NCBI GenBank assembly: GCA_032252755.1
Contig: JAVUPY010000024.1
Span: 1-64,000 of the forward strand
Length of the DNA stretch: 64,000 bases
Direction: 5' to 3'
Source: Terriglobia bacterium
GTDB taxonomy: Bacteria > Acidobacteriota > Terriglobia > Terriglobales > Acidobacteriaceae
Made by a program: the position numbers and the translations under genes. Below, piece by piece: positions 16,277 through 25,088 of the stretch (position 1 is its first letter; every line of letters begins with the position of its first letter). Under the pieces are notes generated by a model. That model ran no database searches, had not been told where the DNA came from, and was given only the letters and a program-made list of their open reading frames with translations.

Positions 16277-18709
16277 TCATCGAATCGCCTCAACTGGAGA
16301 GGCGTTCTGCAATTGACCGTTCTCAAATTCCGATTGGCTGATAATGCGACCGGACGGATCCCATGCCGTCGCCGGACCGCTTGCCTGTTGGCCATTCCAG
16401 TGGGACTCCTGCTTCATCTTCCCATTGGGCCAGTACTGCCTCCAAATAGCAGCACCGTCTTCCTGACGCTGCCACTCCCAAACCTTATTTCCGTCAGGGG
16501 CCCAATAAGTTTCGTCTCCCACTTTCTTTCCATTCCTGTAGTTCACTTCGTATTGCTTTTTCCCATTCTCGTAATACCAGGTTTCAGGTCCATGAAGCAG
16601 GTACCTGCCGCTCGCGTCAACTATTCCGGTCCATTTCGCCTGCAGCCGGCCATCGGGATAAGACTGTGTTCCGTGCAGCACTTTCGTACTCGCTTCTGTT
16701 TCTGGAATTGTCGTCGGTCTGTCATCGTTAGACATAATCCAAGCCTCGTTCAGTTCGAATTCAAGAGAGGGTTGAGTCATGGTGGAGATCAGGTGAATCA
16801 GGCCATTCGGAGCCTGTCTTGCAACCGCGTAGCCGATGGTTCCGTAGTCGTCGTAATAGTGGCTCCAATTCGGCCGATTGCGATAGAGCGCCGCTTCGTG
16901 CGGCAGTGTGTGGGGGAGGGTCTTGATATGCCAAGTCTTACCGTCGTCCCTCGAGAGCGCAACGTAAACTCCGTGATGCGTGATTCCTTGCGGTTGCTTT
17001 CCCTTACGGTCCTGCCAATCCGCCGCGAGGAACAGATTGCCGTCAGCAAGGCGGATAAGAGCTGGCCGCTGATTACTCGAAAGAGCTGGAAACGGTGTCT
17101 TGAAGGGCGCTCCCCACGTCTTGCCGCCATCCCGAGAAATCACGGCGGGCATATAACCATCTATGTCCGTGTTCTTGCCGCCGAGCCCAAGGATACTGCC
17201 GTCCTTGAGAACGACAAATGCTGTATGCCGTCCGGCCGTCCGTCCTCCAGTGTCATACCAGGTTCTTCCGTCATCGCGACTCGCCCACAGGAGAGAGTGC
17301 CCACCCACCGCATCGCTGGCGACGTACATCGTCCCATCTGAGGTTCTAAATGCATTCGTGATCGGCTGCGGGGAGAAACCTCCAACCGGGCCTGACAGTA
17401 ACGGAAATGAGATTTCCGACCAGGTTGCACCATTATCCTTCGAAGTTTGCCACCGGAATGGAACACCCGCTAAGCCAACTCCGCCAGTAAAGAGCTGCAA
17501 CTTATTTCCGTCATTCCACAACAGTGCTGTTTGATCGTTAACGTCAGCAAAGTCGTAGAAGACGTCTGGCATGTCCCACTCGTCAGAGCCAAACCTTAAC
17601 CGCGTTGCGATGAGAAGCACGTTGGGAAGATACTCTGTCTCCGGAGTCGGTGCGGCGAACGCGATGTAGAGAAGATCGCCATTGGGACAAACGACAACTC
17701 CCGGAGAATGAATGTGCCCTAGAATTCCTGGGTCCAACCCCGCTGCCTTGATTGCGTCTGGAAGTGCATTGTCGGGCGGGATCGGAAGAATTGGACGAAT
17801 GTGGAACCAGGGACGCTTCGCACTCGGACCGTCCGATACAGGAGGGTCTTTTTGCTTCACGAACTGCGACCACAAGCGCGGCTGGACCGGCGTCGGCTTT
17901 GTCGTGGGTTCAGGACCTTCAACAATGCGAAACCCGACCATGTGCAGCCCCTGATATTGTGGCGCAACACTCGCGCGATTCGCTGAGCGCCGATAATAGG
18001 GCGCAAGGCCATTCAGTTCCTGGTGTTCCCCAGAACCGCTCGGACCCATGATCCCGCCACCTCTTACAACACGCCCCACTCCGTCGGCAGGGCCAACTGG
18101 ATCGGTCTGTGCCTCGTAAGAGTACGGACCGTACCAGTCCGCAACCCATTCCAAGGCGTCAGTATTCATGTTCTCGATGCCAAAAGCATTTGGTTCTCCG
18201 CTCTTAGGGATCGTGTTGCTGTTTCCGAATAACCCTGTCCCGCCGGCACGTGCAACGTATTCCCATTCGGCTTCAGTTGGTAGACGGTAGTGACGGTGCT
18301 CCTTCTCGCTTAACCATTTACAGAATGCCTCAGCGTCATACCAGCTAACACCCGTTACGTACGGTGGAAAGCGCCCCGCCTCCTGGTAATCCATGCGAAA
18401 TTTTTCGTACTCTGCTGCGGTTATCTCAGTCTGGGAAATGTAGAACGGGTGTGAAATCGTGACCTGGTGAACTGGTTGCTCGTCGTAGTCACCGTGCGTC
18501 AGCATCTCGAACTGACCAAGCTTTCTCGGGTCGGTCGGGAGAGAGTTTCCCATTGCGAACGTGCCCGCCGGAATCCGGATCATCTTTATCCCGATGGAAT
18601 TGACGTACTCTGGGACGTTGTTCTCGCGAGTTTGAGTGCTCTTACTCCTCGCGCTTACCGACGCAGGAGCGACAAGCAGCAGAATCAAGACAGGCCAAAA
18701 AGAGCGCAT
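16277..18709 (-). CDS. Exported fusion: SUMF1-type domain, Asp-box propeller, YwqK/MORN-like repeats
   Basis: An 810-residue protein with a signal peptide (about 1-20). Residues about 35-285 are a SUMF1/formylglycine-enzyme-type domain: MIRIPAGTFAMG, HPFYISQTEITAAEYEKF, GVSWYDAEAFCKWLS, YRLPTEAEWEYVARAG, RVVRGGG. Residues about 300-690 form an Asp-box propeller with SKDNGATW, SRDDGRTW, SRDGGKTW and SRDDGKTW. Residues about 705-805 are YwqK/MORN-like repeats (YYENGKKQYEVNYRNGKK, YWPNGKMKQESHWNG). I know each module separately, but not this three-part order. It lies nine bases before the symporter and after the TonB receptor, so it probably binds or processes the imported ligand. Catalysis by the SUMF1 part is unproven; many relatives are ligand-binding only. 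Confidence 0.8.
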   Translation of the reverse strand: MRSFWPVLILLLVAPASVSARSKSTQTRENNVPEYVNSIGIKMIRIPAGTFAMGNSLPTDPRKLGQFEMLTHGDYDEQPVHQVTISHPFYISQTEITAAEYEKFRMDYQEAGRFPPYVTGVSWYDAEAFCKWLSEKEHRHYRLPTEAEWEYVARAGGTGLFGNSNTIPKSGEPNAFGIENMNTDALEWVADWYGPYSYEAQTDPVGPADGVGRVVRGGGIMGPSGSGEHQELNGLAPYYRRSANRASVAPQYQGLHMVGFRIVEGPEPTTKPTPVQPRLWSQFVKQKDPPVSDGPSAKRPWFHIRPILPIPPDNALPDAIKAAGLDPGILGHIHSPGVVVCPNGDLLYIAFAAPTPETEYLPNVLLIATRLRFGSDEWDMPDVFYDFADVNDQTALLWNDGNKLQLFTGGVGLAGVPFRWQTSKDNGATWSEISFPLLSGPVGGFSPQPITNAFRTSDGTMYVASDAVGGHSLLWASRDDGRTWYDTGGRTAGRHTAFVVLKDGSILGLGGKNTDIDGYMPAVISRDGGKTWGAPFKTPFPALSSNQRPALIRLADGNLFLAADWQDRKGKQPQGITHHGVYVALSRDDGKTWHIKTLPHTLPHEAALYRNRPNWSHYYDDYGTIGYAVARQAPNGLIHLISTMTQPSLEFELNEAWIMSNDDRPTTIPETEASTKVLHGTQSYPDGRLQAKWTGIVDASGRYLLHGPETWYYENGKKQYEVNYRNGKKVGDETYWAPDGNKVWEWQRQEDGAAIWRQYWPNGKMKQESHWNGQQASGPATAWDPSGRIISQSEFENGQLQNASPVEAIR

Positions 18710-18754
18710 GAGACAGTTCCCCAGTTGTTTATTGGATCATCACAGCGGGTGACG

Positions 18755-18791
18755 AAGGCTGACCCGAAAAATGGGGGAACGGATCAGCCTT
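18755..18791 (-). terminator. Hairpin between the TonB receptor gene and the downstream operon
   Basis: AAGGCTGACCCG (18755-18766) pairs with CGGATCAGCCTT (18780-18791), eleven of twelve pairs. The T run after it is poor. It may reduce read-through from the receptor gene into the four downstream genes, giving differential expression, rather than fully terminate. Confidence 0.4.
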
Positions 18792-18799
18792 CATCATCG

Positions 18800-21700
18800 T
18801 CAGAAGGACAATCTTGCGCCGACTTGGATCTGCCGGTTGGTTGCCGACGTCAGCTGACCGAAACTGCCCTTGTTGATTTGCGTTACCAGTCCCGTCGGTG
18901 TTACGGCGAAGTTGGGATGATTGAACGCGTCGAGGAGATCCGCATGCAACATGAACCGTACCCGCTCCGTAATCGAGAAGGACTTACGAACGGTGGTGTC
19001 GTAGTTCCAGAAACCAGGTCCCCAAATCCCATTGCGCCGAATCGTTCCCGGAACCGACTGCGCACCGCTCGCTTGCACGATTGTGTCATTGTTCGTGCAA
19101 GTGACGCCCGATGGGCAGGTTGGTGCAGCGAAAGCTGCCGGGTTGAGGTACTGCAGATTCGGGGTGCTTCGCCAGTTGGAGTTATAGGGATTCCCAATGA
19201 GATCAGGACGATCACTTGGGTACGACGAATTCGGATTCAGTATGTTCCACGGTGTACCGCTGTGAATCATGACAATGCCCGACCATTCCCACCCGCCCAT
19301 GACTAGTTTTCCAGCTCGATTGCTCGTCAAAAAATGAGGCGTCGGAACGTCGTACACGTAGTTGAATGTGAACATGTTGGGAACGTCGTACGGTGTCGGT
19401 CCAATATCCCCACGAAGATTGTTGTTGTCCTGGGGCGGGTTCTGCAAAAGGAGATCGGCGTCACCATAGGATTCGTTGTACTCGCGAGTGTAGCTTGCGT
19501 TAAACATCAAACCGCGCGAAAACTGCTTGCTCAACGACACCTGCAGGCTGTGGTAGGTACTCGAATCCTTGGGGGTGTAATAGCGGAACTGGCTGAACGT
19601 CGGAACCGGAGCCACACCCGTGAGCCGATCGGGTAGATTCTTGATTTCTACCATGTTCAGCTTCAGGCCACGTGAACCGACATACGACACACTCAGGCCC
19701 ATGTGGTACGGGAGTTCGCGTTCGACACCGAGCATCCACTGGATGCTGTATGGATTCGGGAAATTCGGATCGATCGCAGTGTTAGCAAACTCTGAGGAGA
19801 GGACTCCAGAGCTTTGCAGATTTGCCAGAATGTTTGAGTACTGGTCACGTGTGACCGGGTACTGCAGTCCGGCCGCGATCGCCTGGTCGCGATTCAGATA
19901 AATCCGGAACGGCACATTTGCAGCGGCCTGCACCTCTTCGATAGGTCCACCAAAGATTGGGTGGGGACCGACAAAGACACCACTGCCACCACGGATCACC
20001 GTCTTACGATCGCTGCCAAGCCCCCACGAAAATCCGAGACGAGGACTGAAGTTGTTGAAATCGGCCTTGTACATCGAGTCGGCCGGACGAAATGGACCGA
20101 AGCCTGGTCCCAGTTGTGGATTGTTCGGGTCCACACCGCGATCGAAAATTCGATTGTGTGCTTCCTTCGGAACCGTGAAGTAGTCGTATCGGAGCCCAAG
20201 GTTGAGGGTCAGATTGCTGGTTACCTTGAAATCGTCTTGTATGTAGCCGCCAATCTGATAGGTGTAGATTTCGAATTTCGGCAGGTCGAACGTGATCACG
20301 ACCTGGCTGGGGATGTTGTTAAGGAAATCCGACAAATCTGAATAGGACAGCGTAGTCGTATTCAAGTCGAGACGTCCGGCATTCTGGCGCTGCAAGATTC
20401 CACCGAACTCGATTGTGTGTCGCCCCTTGTTGATAGCAATCGATTCTTCGCCAGAATACGTTGACCCAATCTTGTCGAAGGTCTCTGCACCCTGGGAGTC
20501 GAACCCGAACTTCACTTGTTCGAGATCTTGACCGAAGCCGAGGTCTTGACGGTCAAGCCTCAAACGGTTGTAGCCAAACCTCGTGGAGGACGTCCAGTTT
20601 GAGTGCCCCGTATGTATGAGGCTGGCATTGAGTTCATCGCTATGTCCCGTCGTTGCACGCGGGTCTACGAGCGTGATGTTGGGCCTGTTGAGATAGGGAC
20701 GCGAGCGGATATAACGAAGCGTCACAATGTTCGACTGACTTGGGTAGAAATCAAAACGTGCAACTCCGTTGCCGTCGTTCTGCACTGTCGAGCCGGCACG
20801 CGTGACCTGCGCCGTCAATGCTGTGGGGTCTCCGGCGGGTTGCGTCACCCCCGGGAAAGCCTGAAAGACCTGCGAATAGACAGACGGCGAGATGCTGATC
20901 AGATATGGCGTTGGCACGTCATCCGTAACTGCCCGGAAGGCCCTGAGCTTTGCGCCCTGATAGCTGCCGAAGAAAAACAGACGGTTCTTAATGATCGGAC
21001 CACCAATTGAGCCGCCGTATTGATTGAACGTAGAGCGATGTTTCGTCGGGAGAAACCAGTTGCGGGCGTCCATAGCGCTGACGTCGTTTATTTCAAAGAG
21101 GTCGCCTCGGAAATTGTTCGTGCCGCCCTTGGTGATGACGTTAACGTTCCCCGACATCGTCCCACCGGAACTCGCAGGCGCAATCCCCTTCGTGACGCTA
21201 ACTTCGGAGATCGCGTCATTGTTAACGGAATTGATTATGTTAGGTGACTGGTAAAACCCAAACGCCGGCAGCTCCGGGTCGTTTGACGCATTGGTACCAT
21301 CGACGGTGATGTTGAATGCAGCGGTCGCCAGTCCGTTGAAGCTGAGCCCGGCACCATTGCCGTTGTTCGTTTCCGTCGTTCCCGTGTGCTGGGTCAATAG
21401 CGCGGTCCAATCCTGTTTGGGCAGGGGAAGATCCTGGACCTGTTGGTTACTCACAGTGTCGAGTTGCTGAGCGCTCTCCGTATCAATTAATGGCTGCTCG
21501 CCGGTCACTGTCACGGATTGCCCTTCAGCTTGGATTTTAAGAGGGAATTGCAGAGCAATCTTTTGTCCTGCTGAGAGCTGCAATCCTGTCTGGGTTTGAG
21601 GCTGAAATCCTTTCGCTGTAACTGAAAGCGAATAGGTCCCCACCGGCAGGAAATTGAAGGTGAACGCCCCTTGAGAGTCGCTCGTGGTTGTACCAGTCAA

Positions 21701-21859
21701 TCCTGTCAGCTCATTTTTGAAAGAAACGGCCGCTCCCGGAATCTCAGCACCGCTTGAATCCACCACTGTTCCGTGCACGTCGGCAGTGTTGACTTGAGCC
21801 CACCCCGTAAGTGCAACAACAAGCAACAGTACTAAACAGGCAATGCGTGTAGCTCGCAT
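18800..21859 (-). CDS. Oar-type TonB-dependent receptor with N-terminal carboxypeptidase-regulatory domain (first)
   Basis: A 1019-residue outer-membrane protein. The signal peptide is ATRIACLVLLLVVALTGWAQ, followed by a CarboxypepD_reg domain (DVHGTVVDSSGAEIPGAAVSF ... GAFTFNFLPVGTYSLSVTAKG). Next come a plug domain (VTVTGEQPLIDTESAQQL; VDGTNASNDPELPAFG; SGNVNVITKGGTNNFRG) and a large beta-barrel ending QVGARLSF with the terminal Phe of barrel proteins. This receptor type is greatly expanded in Acidobacteria and takes up or binds polymeric ligands. The start at 21859 places the signal peptide first; an open frame extends to 21958 through the promoter and is rejected. It leads the leftward catabolic run and has a near-consensus promoter upstream. 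Confidence 0.9.
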   Translation of the reverse strand: MRATRIACLVLLLVVALTGWAQVNTADVHGTVVDSSGAEIPGAAVSFKNELTGLTGTTTSDSQGAFTFNFLPVGTYSLSVTAKGFQPQTQTGLQLSAGQKIALQFPLKIQAEGQSVTVTGEQPLIDTESAQQLDTVSNQQVQDLPLPKQDWTALLTQHTGTTETNNGNGAGLSFNGLATAAFNITVDGTNASNDPELPAFGFYQSPNIINSVNNDAISEVSVTKGIAPASSGGTMSGNVNVITKGGTNNFRGDLFEINDVSAMDARNWFLPTKHRSTFNQYGGSIGGPIIKNRLFFFGSYQGAKLRAFRAVTDDVPTPYLISISPSVYSQVFQAFPGVTQPAGDPTALTAQVTRAGSTVQNDGNGVARFDFYPSQSNIVTLRYIRSRPYLNRPNITLVDPRATTGHSDELNASLIHTGHSNWTSSTRFGYNRLRLDRQDLGFGQDLEQVKFGFDSQGAETFDKIGSTYSGEESIAINKGRHTIEFGGILQRQNAGRLDLNTTTLSYSDLSDFLNNIPSQVVITFDLPKFEIYTYQIGGYIQDDFKVTSNLTLNLGLRYDYFTVPKEAHNRIFDRGVDPNNPQLGPGFGPFRPADSMYKADFNNFSPRLGFSWGLGSDRKTVIRGGSGVFVGPHPIFGGPIEEVQAAANVPFRIYLNRDQAIAAGLQYPVTRDQYSNILANLQSSGVLSSEFANTAIDPNFPNPYSIQWMLGVERELPYHMGLSVSYVGSRGLKLNMVEIKNLPDRLTGVAPVPTFSQFRYYTPKDSSTYHSLQVSLSKQFSRGLMFNASYTREYNESYGDADLLLQNPPQDNNNLRGDIGPTPYDVPNMFTFNYVYDVPTPHFLTSNRAGKLVMGGWEWSGIVMIHSGTPWNILNPNSSYPSDRPDLIGNPYNSNWRSTPNLQYLNPAAFAAPTCPSGVTCTNNDTIVQASGAQSVPGTIRRNGIWGPGFWNYDTTVRKSFSITERVRFMLHADLLDAFNHPNFAVTPTGLVTQINKGSFGQLTSATNRQIQVGARLSF

Positions 21860-21923
21860 ACAATCACCTTCAATTGAAGTTTTGTAAAAAACCTGAAATC
21901 GAAACACCCCAGCACGGTCGGGC

Positions 21924-21952
21924 ATTATGTTGCCGATAATTTTCAATGTCAA
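21924..21952 (-). promoter_or_regulatory. Sigma-70-type promoter of the first TonB receptor operon
   Basis: On the minus strand TTGACA (21947-21952) and CATAAT (21924-21929) are separated by exactly 17 bases: a perfect -35, and five of six -10 bases. Transcription would begin near 21915, giving a leader of about 55 bases before the receptor ATG. The direct repeats at 21936-21983 overlap the spacer and upstream side. Confidence 0.7.
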
Positions 21953-21983
21953 TAACAATTTTCAATTTCTTCAATAATTTTCA
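21936..21983. promoter_or_regulatory. Three direct repeats with 19-bp period, probable operator
   Basis: AYAATTTTCA occurs at 21936-21945, 21955-21964 and 21974-21983, each exactly 19 bases after the last (two identical copies, one with a single change). The sites lie in the only non-coding gap between the two divergent operons. They overlap the receptor promoter and are 70-120 bases before the iclR start. The best candidate ligand is the IclR protein encoded next to them; regular helical spacing suggests cooperative binding on one DNA face. This is inferred, not demonstrated. Confidence 0.6.
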
Positions 21984-22056
21984 TTTTTCAGAGATTCTGC
22001 TCAGAATAGATGTATAGTACGTGTAATTCCGCACTGTATATGCGGATCCTGCTTTG

Positions 22057-22908
22057 ATGGAGTCTGCGAGCGTGACGAAGAAACCAGCAGCGAACATCCA
22101 GCGGCGGCGGCGGCCCAAATCGTTCCTACCCTCGGGCGATTCCAACGGAGAACGGTACCACTCCAAGGCCATCGGGCGTGCGCTCGACATCCTGGACTGT
22201 TTCCACGATCCAGAGGCCAGCCTGAATCTGAAGGAGATCAGCGATATCACGCGCCTCTCTGTCTCCTCTTTGTTCCGCGTGCTGGTGACTCTGGAAGTCC
22301 ACGGATACCTGCAAAAAAACGAAGATGGTACATATCTGCTTTCTTCCAAAGTTCTCTTTGGGCGCCTGCGAGAACGTGCCGAGCACATCCGCGATATCGC
22401 ACATCCATTCCTGGAGGCGCTGGCACGGAATTTCAACGAAACTGCCAGTATGGCGTACCTGTTCGACGATCACATCCAGGTACTGGACTCGGTGGACAGC
22501 TACCATGAGATCCGCCACAGCAACCGTATCGGTCGTGTGTTGCCGCCCCACTGCAGTTCGATGGGAAAAGCGATAACAGCATTTCAAAAACCGGCTCGTG
22601 CGGACCTCATACTCGAGGGATACGGATTATTTCCACGCACCTCCAAAACAATTGTCGACCGTCACATCCTGCATAAAGAGTTCGAAAAGATCCGTCAGCA
22701 GGGGTACGCATTCGACCGTGGTGAAGCGGTTGAAGGCGGTATCTGTGTGGGCGTTCCGATCGTTTTGGAATCTGGCTCTGTTTGTGCGGCGGTCAGCCTT
22801 TCAGTTCCGGTAATCCGCATGAACGAGACTCGCGAGAAAGAAGTGATCCAGGGGGTGCTCGCGACCGCTGCTCAGATCGGGAAAGCCATCCAAAGGGCTG
22901 CCCGATGA
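22057..22908 (+). CDS. IclR family transcriptional regulator
   Basis: A 283-residue regulator. After a basic N-terminal tail (KKPAANIQRRRRPK), a winged helix-turn-helix spans about residues 40-100 (AIGRALDILDCFHD, NLKEISDITRLSVSSLFRVLVTLE, GYLQKNEDGTYLLSSKV). The IclR effector-binding domain covers the rest (LPPHCSSMGKAITAF; GYAFDRGEAVEGGICVGVPI). IclR proteins control catabolic operons in response to small acids. It starts the rightward run and overlaps tarD by four bases (ATGA at 22905-22908), so it is co-translated with the enzymes it probably regulates. TTG at 22054 and GTG at 22072 are alternative starts. Confidence 0.9.
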   Translation: MESASVTKKPAANIQRRRRPKSFLPSGDSNGERYHSKAIGRALDILDCFHDPEASLNLKEISDITRLSVSSLFRVLVTLEVHGYLQKNEDGTYLLSSKVLFGRLRERAEHIRDIAHPFLEALARNFNETASMAYLFDDHIQVLDSVDSYHEIRHSNRIGRVLPPHCSSMGKAITAFQKPARADLILEGYGLFPRTSKTIVDRHILHKEFEKIRQQGYAFDRGEAVEGGICVGVPIVLESGSVCAAVSLSVPVIRMNETREKEVIQGVLATAAQIGKAIQRAAR

Positions 22909-24071
22909 GAATCACCCAGATCGTCGAGGAAACGGTTCCCATCCGCTCCGAAATGGCGAACGCTGTTATCAGCTTTAAGGAGATGACAGCCTCAGCTGTT
23001 GCGATCGCGACTGACGTCATGCGGGATGGGCACCGTGTCACTGGATACGGGTTTAGTTCGAACGGACGATATGGCCAAAGCGGGATCCTGCAAAGCCGCA
23101 TGATTCCCCGCCTGCTTGCAGCGCCAGAGAGCGCGTTGCTTGACGACATGGGTTCCAATTTCGACCCGGAACGATGTTGGCGCGTAATGATGCGCAACGA
23201 GAAACCGGGCGGTCATGGGGAACGCAGCGTCGCTGTCGGCGCTCTCGACATGGCCTTGTGGGACATCGTTGCAAAAATCGAAGGCAAGCCTCTGTTCCGG
23301 ACTCTCGCCGACCGGTATCGCGGAGGCAAAGCTGACCGCGATGTCTGGGTGTATGCGGCCGGCGGTTATTACTACAGCACACGCGGGCTCGACGCTCTGA
23401 AGGACGAGATGAAGAGCTACCTCGGCATGGGCTACGACACCGTAAAGATGAAGATTGGCGGCGCATCCCTTCCCGAGGACCTGGAGCGAATCGAAGCTGT
23501 ACTATCGGTATTGGGAGAAGGCCAGACGCTGGCGGTTGACGCCAATGGTCGCTTCGACACGAAAACCGCTATTGAGTATGGTCGCGCGCTCGACGGCTAC
23601 GGTCTGCAATGGTACGAAGAGCCGGGTGATCCGCTCGACTTCGAGCTCTTGAAGAGCGTTGCGCAAAGCTGCCGCACACCATTGGCAACCGGTGAAAATC
23701 TCTTTTCTTTTCAGGACGCCCGCAACCTCATCCGATATGGTGGTCTCGACCCTAAGACTAGTGTTCTCCAGATAGACCCTGCACTCAGCTACGGCCTCGT
23801 TGAATACTTACGGATTCTCGGGATGCTCGCCGAACTCGGTTGGTCCTCCAGAACGTGTATTCCGCATGGTGGTCATCAGCTTACATTGCACATCGCGGCA
23901 GGCTTGGGGCTCGGCGGAAATGAATCTTATCCCGGAATCTTTCAGCCGTTCGGAGGCTTTGCCGATCGTGAGCGCGTTCAGCAGGGACGTGTGCGACTTC
24001 CAGAAGAACCAGGAATCGGCATCGAGTTGAAAAGCGAGTTGTATAAGTTGTTCCGGAGGATGGCGGCCTAG
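22905..24071 (+). CDS. tarD: D-tartrate dehydratase-type enolase superfamily enzyme
   Basis: This 388-residue protein matches the length and motifs I remember for Bradyrhizobium D(-)-tartrate dehydratase. These include MMRNEKPGGHGERSVAVGALD, YAAGGYYYS, VKMKIGGA (the paired lysines), AVDANGRFD and WYEEPGDP. TGENLFS (metal ligand), CIPHGGHQLTLHIAAG (catalytic His region) and GLGGNESYPGIFQPFGGF complete the set. The reaction would be D-tartrate to oxaloacetate plus water, with Mg2+. The start at 22905 overlaps the iclR stop; the frame is open further upstream (to 22782) but only inside iclR. Related acid-sugar dehydratases are an alternative, but the match along the whole length is strong. Confidence 0.85.
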   Translation: MRITQIVEETVPIRSEMANAVISFKEMTASAVAIATDVMRDGHRVTGYGFSSNGRYGQSGILQSRMIPRLLAAPESALLDDMGSNFDPERCWRVMMRNEKPGGHGERSVAVGALDMALWDIVAKIEGKPLFRTLADRYRGGKADRDVWVYAAGGYYYSTRGLDALKDEMKSYLGMGYDTVKMKIGGASLPEDLERIEAVLSVLGEGQTLAVDANGRFDTKTAIEYGRALDGYGLQWYEEPGDPLDFELLKSVAQSCRTPLATGENLFSFQDARNLIRYGGLDPKTSVLQIDPALSYGLVEYLRILGMLAELGWSSRTCIPHGGHQLTLHIAAGLGLGGNESYPGIFQPFGGFADRERVQQGRVRLPEEPGIGIELKSELYKLFRRMAA

Positions 24072-24114
24072 GTTTAGGCTTCGATTTCCTGCGTCATTGC
24101 GTTTGGTGGGGTAA

Positions 24115-25083
24115 ATGGAACTACGACTGTTAAGTGGAACCGACCTGAACGTGTCGCGACTGTGTTTTGGCACGATGACCTTCGGCAATCCTGTGGAGAC
24201 TTCCACGGCTTGCGAGATGGTGAGCCGGTGCATCGATGCCGGGATTAATTTCTTCGATACCGCGAATGTTTATCAGCAGGGCATTTCGGAGTCGATGCTC
24301 GGCGATGCCCTGAAACGACGCCGGCACCGTGTCATTCTCGCGAGTAAAGTCCGCGGCGCGATGGGTCCGGCGCCCGACCAAAGCGGCCTCTCCAAAGCTT
24401 CGATCATGCGAGCGATCGAGGAGTCCTTGCGGCGCCTGCAAACCGACTACCTGGATGTCTACTATCTGCACCAACCGGACTACGAGGTGCCGATCGAGGA
24501 AACGCTCGAGGCATTGCAGCGACTGGTAAATGACGGCAAGGTGCGCTGGGTCGCGACGTCTAATTATGCAAGCTGGCAAGTCTGCGAGATGTTGACCCTC
24601 GCCAGAGATCACAACTACAAGCCCGCAGTCATTGCGCAACAGATGTACAACCTGATTGCACGCGGTCTGGAACAGGAGTTCGTTCCTTTCGCCTGCAAAA
24701 ACGATGTCTCGATCATCGCGTATAACCCATTGGCGGGCGGGTTGCTCACTGGAAAACATTCTGGGTCTCACTTCACGCCGGGAACCAGATTCGCGGACAA
24801 CCGTATGTATCAGGACCGGTATTGGCACGAACAGAACTTCGAAGCCGTCGCTGGACTTATGAATATCGCGGAACAGTGCGGACGTTCGCTGCTCAGTCTC
24901 GCATTCAGCTGGCTGCTCCATCACACCTCTGTGCAATGTGTCATTCTCGGGGCTTCCCGCCTCGAACAGTTGGAGCAGAACCTCGCCGCATGCGAACAAG
25001 GCCCTCTCTCGCCTGACACTCTGCGAGTTTGCGATGAGGTCTGGAACCGTCTACGTGGGCCAGTGCCCGTGTACAACCGGTAG
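24115..25083 (+). CDS. Aldo/keto reductase
   Basis: A 322-residue NADPH-dependent TIM-barrel reductase. It has LNVSRLCFGTMTFG at the N terminus and the catalytic tetrad as Asp and Tyr in FFDTANVYQQG, Lys in ILASKVRG, and His in VYYLHQPDYEVP. The cofactor region includes CVILGASRLEQLEQNL. It reduces aldehydes or ketones of sugars. In this run it could reduce a four-carbon aldehyde-acid to threonate or erythronate, feeding the kinase gene that starts six bases after its stop. That substrate is inferred from context only. Confidence 0.85.
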   Translation: MELRLLSGTDLNVSRLCFGTMTFGNPVETSTACEMVSRCIDAGINFFDTANVYQQGISESMLGDALKRRRHRVILASKVRGAMGPAPDQSGLSKASIMRAIEESLRRLQTDYLDVYYLHQPDYEVPIEETLEALQRLVNDGKVRWVATSNYASWQVCEMLTLARDHNYKPAVIAQQMYNLIARGLEQEFVPFACKNDVSIIAYNPLAGGLLTGKHSGSHFTPGTRFADNRMYQDRYWHEQNFEAVAGLMNIAEQCGRSLLSLAFSWLLHHTSVQCVILGASRLEQLEQNLAACEQGPLSPDTLRVCDEVWNRLRGPVPVYNR

Positions 25084-25088
25084 AAACC

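Noticed and set aside
15581-17341. 586-codon plus-strand frame opposite the symporter and fusion genes
   Set aside because: It lies fully antisense to two strongly supported genes, is extremely His/Arg/Pro-rich and shows no domain.
24130-24999. 289-codon minus-strand frame
   Set aside because: Antisense to the well-supported aldo/keto reductase; no domain seen.
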